DNA of 64,000 nt from Oreocharis arfaki (taxonomy: Eukaryota; Chordata; Aves; Passeriformes; Paramythiidae), in the NCBI GenBank assembly GCA_013398015.1, contig VZRR01012887.1, forward strand, positions 124,001-188,000, read 5' to 3'. Shown in pieces: positions 55,165 to 64,000 of this stretch. The position numbers and the translations under genes were made by a program. The notes under the pieces are model-generated. The model saw nothing but the letters and a program-made list of their open reading frames with translations, searched no databases and was not told the DNA's origin. The first letter of the stretch is position 1. Every line of letters begins with the position of its first letter.

Positions 55165-58100
55165 TGAAGAGGAGGACTCTTACCAAGTGGATGGACAACC
55201 CCTGAATCTTTTCTGAGAACAGATACTGGAAAAAAAGCTAAACATTTGTTGAAGTGCTGTAATGCTCACTTGGTGGTTCTTGCTTTATAAATAATGCCTC
55301 TAGACAGTCCTTTAATGTTAAATTTGTTATGAAGAACATACGTATTGCCATTGATATAGAACGGATTAGAAACTTGCTAAATCTATAAAATGTTGTAGAA
55401 ATGGCAATTTAATCCTTCTTTGTAATTTAACATATGTTGTATGTGAATTATTTATTATAAGTTTAACATGATTCCATTGCTGCTTTCATCAGTTTTTGTT
55501 AAAGTTGGGTGCAGACAGTGAAGTTGTTCCAAAGGATTCATTTAACAACTTGTTTTATTGAAGTTGCATTAACTTATGCTAAAGAAGACATGTCAGAGAC
55601 AGTTATTCTTTTAGAGGCCTACAAGTAAAAGGAGTGACAATAGATCTGTGAGATCTCTAGTGTGGTGTAACTAGGGAGAAGAGTTAGGATGATCTTTATT
55701 TTTCCCTTTTTTTTTTTTTAAGGTAGCTTTCCATATGATGGTACTTTTCTTTTGCACAAGAATCAAGCAGCTTGATGAAATGATAAATAACATTCTGATT
55801 TCTGATTTTTTTTTTTCTTCTTGATTGAGCTGTAGAAATGTTCAGGTTCTGTGACCACAAGATTCTCTGAGGATATTGTACCAATCACTGGTGTTAGGTG
55901 AACAGCCTGCCATCCCTAACTTCCATGGGAAAGCTGCTTGTTTATAAAGTGTGCTCTTAAAGTCAAATGACCACTATTCTAAATCTCTCTTCCTTTTTGA
56001 GACTTGATTCTAGATTTGAACACTATTTTGGTGTCTGTATCTGTTGGGCTCCAGTGGCAGAACGGTCTGTTGGACTGGAGATAGGCGAGCAGATATCCTG
56101 TTGCATTGGGGAGCAAGACAACAGGTTTACAGTTCCTGTATTGATGACAACTTTCTGCTTTGTCATCTTATAGCCTTAGACTCTTAAGTCTTAAATGCCT
56201 GGTCCTGTAGTTGTGCAGATTCTGGTATGTCTCATGGTTTTTTTTTTTTTTGTTTTTTTTTTTTTTTTTCCTGTCAGCAAGTTGCTTTTCAAAGCCTCCA
56301 GTTTGAAGGACAGTATGGAAAAATGTATAACTTGAGCAATGGGGCTTTGATCATCACACACACTTTGTTTCTTAGAGCTATTATACCAAGAATGGTCTGG
56401 ATTACAAAATGTGAACTGAAAAGAAAATGTTTACTTAATGGAACAATGCATAAGTTTGTGTGGAAAAGAGGCTTTAACTCTGAAAAGGGAGGGTGGGATT
56501 GGGGGGCAGGAGATGGGAAGTAACCCACAGCAGAAAACTCAAGCCCAGCAATGCAGTTTGAGGCTAGGCAGGCATGAACTCAGTCTGATGATACTCTGAA
56601 AAACTTTGCACTTTGGTCACGTAAGTGCCCACATGTACAAAGTCTGTGCGTGTGCATGAACACATGCAAACACGAACTTACCTGAGGAGTAAATATTGTG
56701 GGGAGCCTGTTGTACAGACTCCAGCAAAGATATTTATTCAAAATTGCTTTGTGGCACATGGCATTGTGTGTATGTGTGTATAGTATGTACACACATACAT
56801 ACTTATGTGCTTTACAAAAGCTTGGAATGATTCAGGACAAAGAAAATTCACATGAATGAAAAATCTTCACCATTAAAGACCATTTCTAATGGCATTCTGT
56901 TATTTTGTAAAAGCACAGTTTAGAATTTGTTTTTCTTCTTGTTTATATTAATGTCTGAATGTTTCCATTTTATTTTTGTTCAGTCAAAACCTTAAAAATC
57001 TTTATACAAATGGTAGAACTGGAATTTTTTTGTAACTTGAAATGAGGTAACCATTTTCATTAGCTGAAGGCTACTATACTGGACAAACTCTTTTTGATTT
57101 GGAACAAATAGCTAAAATAGACATAATTTACTGTGTAGCAGTTATCAAGGATGTTGCTAGAGCTCATGAAGGCACTGAAAACCTTAATCTTCTGTACTTT
57201 TTCTCTATGGACTTCATTGACATTTGATGAATAATGCCCTGCTGTCTTGTATTTCCTTTAAGTTCAGCAAGATGTGCTTGGAACTAAGACTGCTAAAGGT
57301 TTTTGAACTCTTTGTTACTATTTTCTTCCAAGCAGTGGCTTTATTTCTAACAGTGTTGCTTTGTATTTGTGAAATATTTTGAAAGAAGGCTGTGAAGTTC
57401 ATTTGGTCTTTAGAAATCCAGCACTTGACAGACCCTAAGTTTCCCAATGGCTGGCAAAACACATTCCCTTTTCAGGTACCAGTACTACTGAGGTTTGGAG
57501 TTACTGTAATTTTTGTCAGTAGTATTTTTGTTTGTATAGCTCAAGTAGCAATAACTGCAGGAATGGAAGTTTGCTTCCGCAGAACCAAAGCTTTTCCTGA
57601 GTGCAGCTCAATCTCATCCTTTTGGAATGAATCCCATAAAAGCACTTTGAAGCAGGTAGCAAATACTCCAAGCTTTTCCTGAGCCACTTTGAAGGAGCAC
57701 AAGGACTGTCACAGGTTACAGTGGTTGACTTTGCAGTACTGGTCAAGGCACATTGGAATTCACTTCAGACATTTCAACACTGCTCTGCATCAGCATTCTC
57801 TCAAGAGAAGTGCAGGTTAAATCCATTTGTGATCAGCTCTGAGGAAATACTGTAAAATATCTCCCAAAATTAAATCCCAGTTGCCTTGAGCCTTGTTCCA
57901 CATCCGTTTGAGCCAGTAGCGCTAGGATATCCTTGTTTCCTGAGGAATATCTACAGACACATTAAGTTGGAAGTAGTAGTTTGCATTGCAGATGATAAGG
58001 TAGCTTGAAACTGTGAATACAGGACATTCTGAATGTAAGTTAGGTACTAGAGAACATATACTTGTTTCACTTAATTTCTCAGTCTCTTTAATAGCAACAT

Positions 58101-61100
58101 GAAGATATTTGAAGGAGGACAAAAAAAAAAATGACTGAGCTCTAGAAACATCCTGTAGTAGTTTTGACTGTGACTTACCAAGAATTTACTCTGTTGCCTT
58201 TGTTAAACTAGGGGCATGAATGCCAAAATTAATGATTCTTGCTGTAGTTATATTGTAAATAAAAAGAGGATTATTAATCTGGGCATTCTTGCAGAAATAG
58301 CATCAAGTCAATAGACCATAGTGGCCTGGTTGCTTTTGTAAAGCAGAATAGTGTAATTTTTTTTTTTCCTTCTCATTTCTGCAGTCAGATCTGGCTAATC
58401 CAGGCCTAATTTCTTAAGTCGCCCAAGCAGTAAAGATTTCTGAATGGTCAGTAGTCTCCTGTCACATAATTTTAAATACCTTAATTGATGCTTGTTGATT
58501 TGCTTTTTAAGAGGATGTACCAAATTTGCATTAACCAGGTCTGACTGTACATGTATATACAACAGTGTAAATAACCATTTGTAAATTAGTGTGAATTGTA
58601 CTGTATCTTGCATTTATGGACTTGTGTATTGCATTGTATTCTCTCCTATTTTGTAGAAATTTTGATGTAAAGAAGAAATCTAACTCTGTGTGCGGACTTT
58701 TTTTGTTAAATTGACTTATAACGGAGCATAATACTTTCATGTTAAGATATCCATTTATAGCCTTGGACACCCAGTGTCTTTTTTCCCCCCGTTAGCTTTT
58801 TTGAAATCTTGCTCTTTGGAATGATTCTGAGAATAAAGAGATTTATACAGTACTTAGATTAAGAGAAAATCTGTTCTAATAATATGGCAAACCATGTGTC
58901 AGAGGTATATGCAGTACTGGTAGGATAGGGAAAGCTGTTAAAATTGTTTATTTAAACTTCCAAGAATTTCTTATACATTCTTGAATGCTGTTGACTTCTA
59001 AACTAAGGGTGTTGGATTGAAGCACTCCTGAAGTGTGTGCTCCCATGGGGACACTGATTGAGGTAGCTGTGATAGGAGTCCCTCAATTTAAATGCTTTTG
59101 GTGGATATAGCCTTCTACTAGGATTAGTAGCTAACTTGTAAATGCTTATACTGAATGTCCAAATCACTCAAATAGTTCTGTCAGTTAATTTACCTCAACA
59201 CCAGAACTATTGGTACCCCTTTAGAGTATTTAAAACTTATAGCTGGGGTACTTTCCCTGAGTGCGATTCCCTCCCCCTGCTCCTTGTGCCCACAACCCTA
59301 CTTCTTTTAGCGTAAACACGAATATAAAATCTTCCTTTCCATACTTGGCTATCACTGTTTCCTTTTGGACTAAAGTGACGTTCTGCTTTGTCAGTACCTG
59401 ACTTACAGATTTTTTTTTTTGTGTAAAAAGTCCCTTTCTGAAGAGGCCTTTAACCTTGGAAACAGACATAATGAAGAAATGTTTTTTTCCCTGACTATAT
59501 TTCATCACTGTTGCCTTCCACTGTCTGTTATGAACTCCATAGCGTCCTTCAAGCTGTTAGTTTATTCTTCCCACTGCTGTGTTTAATAACTCTGCTGGAA
59601 AATTCTGATTTGCAAATCTCATTCTCCATCTGACAAATGGATCTTGATGTAGTATGTACAATCTCTCAGTTTTACCTGTGGTGACACTTTCAGTTACAAA
59701 GGTCCTGGGAAGTGAATTTTTCCAAGAAGTACTAGTCCAGAGGAGGGATGGGCTTAGTAAATGTAAGTAAAAGGAAATCATTCACTTGGAAACTGAAGGT
59801 TTTGCTGTAGCAATGTATTGAATATGCTTCTTTACTCTCATGGTTTAAGGACAAGAGGAAATTATAAAGAGTAAAGTTCAGATTTTTTAAAAGCCTTTGG
59901 TAGTAACAAAAGCTTACAAATACTCTTGTTACTCATACCAAAATAAATCTTAAAATTGGGTAACTTTTTGAGAAATAAAACTTTGTTCTAAACCCCAGTG
60001 GCACTATAATCTCTTGTTCGGGGCAGTCCTTCTCGTAGTTAGCAGAGGAGGTTGACCATGTCTTATCAGTCTGTGTTTTAGGTGGCAGTGTGTTCCTTGT
60101 TCTCATGTTTTGTGTTATTTGTTGTGTTCTGCGATGGTTAAACTGCTGGGATTGGCAACTATCTGCTGTCATCTTCCACACGAAGCAGGTTGTAATTATG
60201 GTAGTGGATCAAAAAGCATTTTTTCAGACCTTAAGGGAAATGGAAGGCTGATGTGGAACAGTCTTGCAGATGACTTTTCCTCCCTCTTTATAACTGTGAG
60301 CGGCAAACTGATTGTTTTCAATAGTTGTGAAAGATAGGAAAAGCCAAGACCTTTGATCTTGTGCAAGGTAGATGTTCTCTTAGCCAAAGACAGGATTTTT
60401 AGGAAAGGGGCTTTCAACAGTGAGAAACCACACTATTCTGGATGGAATGTGTTGGATTAAACCAGACTTTGTGGCTTAGAGACCTTCAGTGGGAAGGAAA
60501 ACACGTGAAATGTTTGCACAGGCTGGTTATAAGGATGTGCTCCATCCAAATGAAGTGAAGAGACACTGGAAAAGGCATTGTTTGATTCTTTTTTTTTTGT
60601 TTTCTTTTTGAGTGACTTTTACAGTTGGTCTGGTCTGTAGAGATTGTATGATTAGGAAACCAGTCAGCCTGGAGAGAGAGGGAAGAGACTGTTCAAAAAA
60701 AAATTTATAAAAAAGAAAGCACCTTTGTAGCTGATTAGTTTGCAATACATTGTGTTTTGGGCTTTTCTGTGTATTAATAGTGTGGATGGTGCTCTGCACA
60801 AAATTCTTTAATAATGGGTTTTATTACTATGAGGAAATGTTAGAAAACTGTTTGGGATGGCCCTGGAGACCACTGGGATCTTAGATGGCCAGACTTTACC
60901 AGATGACCAGATTTTTGGTTCAAGGTTTCCCACTCTTGTTTCTGCACCCTTCTAAAGTTGTCAAGCTGCTATCACAGCTTCTGTGTGGTGTGGAATTTAG
61001 TTCATGGACTTCCCAAATATCTTTGACTTGATGTTTATAGAGGGATGACACAGAGGGAAACTTCATGGAAATGAAAAGGAAAGAAAAACAAGTTACTTGA

Positions 61101-61955
61101 AATCTAGCAAGCGAAGTGCCGAAATAACTTCAGGTCCTGCACCAGCCTATTTTTTTGGCATTACAACTGTGTTTTTCCTCTGTTAACTGGTTTTGGGTTT
61201 TTTTTCCCCATGTAGAGACACATGCAAAATGCAAGATGAAAGAGACCTTGGAAGGGAAATGTGAAAAATACCATATAAAAGGCCATAAAATACAGTGTGA
61301 ACTGGAGAAAAAGTCTATGTTTCTAAGTTTTTGGTAGTAGTAATCCTTAAGTGTTATCAGAAAATAAGTGTCCAGTCTTCAGTGTGTGAAATTTCTTTTA
61401 TTTGTAGCAAGTTTCCATTTACCATTTTGTATCACAGTGTGGTAGTTAATGCTGCTGCTTTGTACACAAGTGCTTTGAATAGTCTCAGCATGGAGAATGT
61501 ATCCAGTCTTTCTAAGGTGTGACTTCAAGTTAGAGGCACTGGTTCTAAGCCTCTTCATCCATAACCCTTTGAACACTTGTAGACACAGGGCTACAGCATA
61601 TTAGGATTATATTCCGTTTTGTGTCATTTTCTTTGTTATTGCAGATTTTTCAGTGTTCTTTTAAACACGAGTCCACTTGCATCCTGTGAGAAAACTAAGC
61701 TCAATTTATAAAAGAGCCTTTGTCATGTTCTAGCACTGTCATCCCCCAAAAGAGTCCCCATGCCCTTTGTATGTTGTGGTGTTTAGGTGCATCATTTATT
61801 CATTGGAGTGAATTGTATTTCTTTCGAGCTAAATGTGATTGAAACTATTCTAAGGCCTTCCACCACTGATTAAATGAAGTAATGTACCTTTTAAAGAGAT
61901 TTATATTGTGTAAATAATTTCAAACTGCAACAATAAAGTTGGTTTCTAATGGCGT
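55165..61955 (+). other. ETNK1: ETNK1 3' UTR (probable extent)
   Basis: I infer a 3' UTR of about 6.8 kb ending shortly after the AATAAA at 61932. No splice site or new gene is evident in between. It contains an AU-rich nonamer TTATTTATT (55448-55456), Pumilio-type words TGTAAATA (58254-58261 and 61909-61916) and TGTATATA (58552-58559), a 12-bp stem hairpin at 56769-56799, and several T runs. Other AATAAA words near 58255, 58832, 59942 and 59975 could give shorter forms. The small frames in it are not genes. Confidence 0.65.
61932..61937 (+). terminator. ETNK1: ETNK1 distal polyadenylation signal
   Basis: AATAAA within AACAATAAAGTTGG, followed by a T- and G-rich stretch (GTTGTTAGCATATATTGTGA) as expected downstream of a cleavage site. 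A Pumilio-type word lies just upstream. Confidence 0.65.
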
Positions 61956-62349
61956 TGTTAGCATATATTGTGATGATTTTTGTTTTCCCCAGGTTTGAAA
62001 ACTCTTGATACAGAATAGTTAAGAGTTCTTAAAGGGTTTTGACTTGTGTCCCAATAGATACCTCTCTATGCCATTGACAATGCAGCTAGAAAGAAATATT
62101 TTGAGCCAGAATTTGGCTTGCACAAAGTTAACTGTTAACAGTTTTGCGTATTAAATAGGCTTGGTCATTGTCTGCTGAAATTTAACATGGGAGACAGGAA
62201 TTAGATGGAACGTGGCTGTCAGGAGAGCTCACTGCCATTGAGGAAAAGGAGGAAAGCATGGCAAGTTAGGGCTGCTCTGAAGTTTAATTTTGTGCCCCAT
62301 AAGGGCTGTTTTAACTCTGGGGGACAATTTTGTCAGCTGATCCATGATG
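61956..62349. other. Intergenic, nothing recognised
   Basis: Sequence between the presumed ETNK1 end and the next CR1. No gene seen. Confidence 0.5.
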
Positions 62350-62537
62350 CTGAAAATAGCCAGTGGCACAGGGTTGGACACTTGCTTGTGGATCAGCTGG
62401 AATGTGTTCAAGGCCAGATTGAATTGGGCTCTGAGCAACCTGGGATAGTAGAAGGTGCCCCTGCCCATGGCAGGGAGTTGGAACTGGATGATCTTTTAAG
62501 GTTCCTTCCAACCCAAACCATTCTATTATTTCAATTT
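62350..62537 (+). repeat. CR1 LINE 3' end
   Basis: A plus-strand CR1 tail: GGGCTCTGAGCAACCTGGGA, CCCCTGCCCATGGCAGGGAG, TTGGAACTGGATGATCTTTT and GGTTCCTTCCAACCCAAACC, then CATTCTATTATTTCAATT. The 114-codon frame at 62205-62549 is largely this repeat. Confidence 0.9.
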
Positions 62538-63379
62538 AATAGAAAATAGACTATGACTGGGTTTCTGGGGTTACTATCCCTACTGAATTGCTGCTTAGAG
62601 ACAAGAGGTGGTGTTTCTCTGGCATAAACTGCTCAAATGCTCGAAGTTCCACAGGGAGGGCTAAGCTGTAGCTAATTATTGGTCACAGTTGCAGTGGAAA
62701 AGGAGATGTGTGTTGATGAATTAATACAATGTAACCTGGAATCTTTCTTTTCTTCCATAAGTAAAAATCCTTCATTCACAGCTTGGCCAGAAAATTCAGA
62801 GTAAGCTCTGACTGAGACAGAAGTTGTCCATGGGAAGTAATGAAGAGGTCTTTTGAGGCCACCCCAGAAAATATGGTCCTGAATATGTTATTAATTTTTC
62901 TTTAGATAAAGAGCAAAGTACAGACATTAAATAGGAGGGAAAACAATGGCATGTGTAGTGGACTCCAATGCCTATCATATTTAAATATCAGCTACATAAA
63001 GTGTGCACTCCCAGGAGTCTTCCTGAGTGAATTCGAAATACCACCTTTATCCTTAATAACAACACAAAGCTGATTTGGGTTATTTAGGATGTATATAGGA
63101 TTATAGGTTAATATTTTCAACATGAATACATTGTTAATAGATACAATAATTGTATCTATATATGTTTCCTTCCCATTCCTTGTTAATATTCCCTACAACC
63201 AATCAGCAGTTTACCCTCATCCCGCTCTCTTGCTGTGCTGTTTAGAATAAAGTCGCTCATCTGGTTTTTAGATTTTTATGAGTGTGAAGGGATCAATATA
63301 TAAAATTGTTGAAGTACTCACCTGAGAGGCCAAAGGTGGTGTCTACCTGAAACTACTTTCTGGCTGACCAGGTGTTTTG
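62538..63379. other. Intergenic; possible LTR fragment near 63190-63260
   Basis: Mostly unremarkable AT-rich sequence. A CCAAT-box word (ACCAATCAGC, 63198-63207) and AATAAAGTCGCTCATC (from 63246) lie close together, as in some LTRs, but no ends are defined. Confidence 0.35.
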
Positions 63380-63930
63380 CCAATTGATAGGGTGATTTAA
63401 AGGACACAGACACCAATGGAAAGAATGGTCTTATTCTAGTATGAATATAAAGACAACAAAAAAGTAAAATACATCCAATAAAACTATGCGCTTGGCTTTA
63501 GCAACAAGCAAAAGTAAGCAAGGTAGTGCACCTAATCATTACTATACAAGAGAAAGGATAGTGATTGAGAAAGCTATATCACCAATTGCCTAAATACTTT
63601 ACCAACATCCAGAGTCTGCAGTCGCTGGAGAGCCCCGTTTCGCAGTGAGAACCTGGAGAGCCCTTCCTGGCAATTGGGAAAATCCTACACAGTGCATCCA
63701 CCCATTGGTGAAGTCTCCAAATTCACCCTGAAAGTGGGTCCAGCTTTTACAGGCCCAAATCAGTAAGTCAAAGTGACTTGTTTATATTTTTAGCACAGAA
63801 ACTCCTGGATCTGCTGGCACACTTCCCGACCGGCCAGAGCCAGGGCTTGGCCAGAGACCAGGCCTTGGCTGGGAGGGTTTTCCCCTAAAATACCCTACAA
63901 ACAAGCCTCTATTCATGTCAGTTGGGAAAG
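63380..63930. repeat. Possible LTR-type repeat
   Basis: Composition and word content (ACACCAATGGAAAGAATGG, CCCATTGGTGAAGTCTCC and a GC-richer block at 63820-63880) look like an LTR more than single-copy DNA. I cannot define TG...CA ends or target duplications. Confidence 0.3.
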
Positions 63931-64000
63931 TTCCTTAAAATGATAAATTTCTTGCAGATAACTACACAAGGTTGTACAGAGCTAGACACAAGCATCTTTG

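Noticed and set aside
60850..60925. Possible CR1 fragment
   Set aside because: A few words resemble CR1, but the tail and order of blocks are missing.
62205..62549. 114-codon frame near the right end
   Set aside because: Largely made of a CR1 3' end read in a chance frame.
1..64000. tRNA, rRNA or CRISPR arrays
   Set aside because: No cloverleaf with A and B boxes, no rRNA blocks and no regularly spaced direct repeats were noticed. A tRNAscan-SE or Infernal search would settle small RNA genes.

Overview
This window reads as avian nuclear DNA, most likely from a songbird. It has long introns, many CR1 LINE copies with the usual bird 3' end, several bird-type LTR families, CpG-island promoters, and two recognisable vertebrate genes in the order known from mammalian chromosome 12p12 (C2CD5, then ETNK1). 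There are two runs of N (1896-2822 and 15192-16132) and three single N bases.

Layout. At the left edge, first coding exon of C2CD5 lies on the minus strand (839-928) with a CpG-rich promoter and a palindromic NRF1-type site. CR1 copies flank it closely on both sides. From 2.8 to 16.7 kb is a mobile-element cluster: one CR1, two solo LTRs on the minus strand (4242-5326 and 7487-8097, the second with perfect 5-bp target duplications), other LTR-like debris, and an ERVL-like provirus on the plus strand (9471-16700) flanked by CTGGA on both sides. The 5' LTR of the provirus has lost its promoter half and holds a nested class II-type solo LTR with its own GCATGA duplication. A mosaic antisense LTR sits inside gag. 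Gag and pol are broken by stops and frameshifts. A 150-codon reading frame with several membrane segments lies between the primer-binding site and gag; it is intact, and it is the most unusual item in the window.

From 16.7 to 31.4 kb is AT-rich intergenic DNA with one long CR1 and no gene that I can recognise. From 31.5 kb onward the plus strand carries a complete ETNK1 gene (ethanolamine kinase 1): CpG-island promoter, eight coding exons between 32076 and 55164 that splice into 363 codons with consistent phases, then a 3' UTR of about 6.8 kb ending near the AATAAA at 61932. The last 1.5 kb holds a CR1 end and LTR-like sequence.

How it fits together. C2CD5 (a C2-domain membrane-trafficking protein) and ETNK1 (first step of the CDP-ethanolamine pathway) point away from each other, with about 31 kb between their first exons. 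The retroelement cluster fills the C2CD5 side of that interval; the coding exons of both genes appear intact. Virus-derived parts look like old, defective genomic copies.
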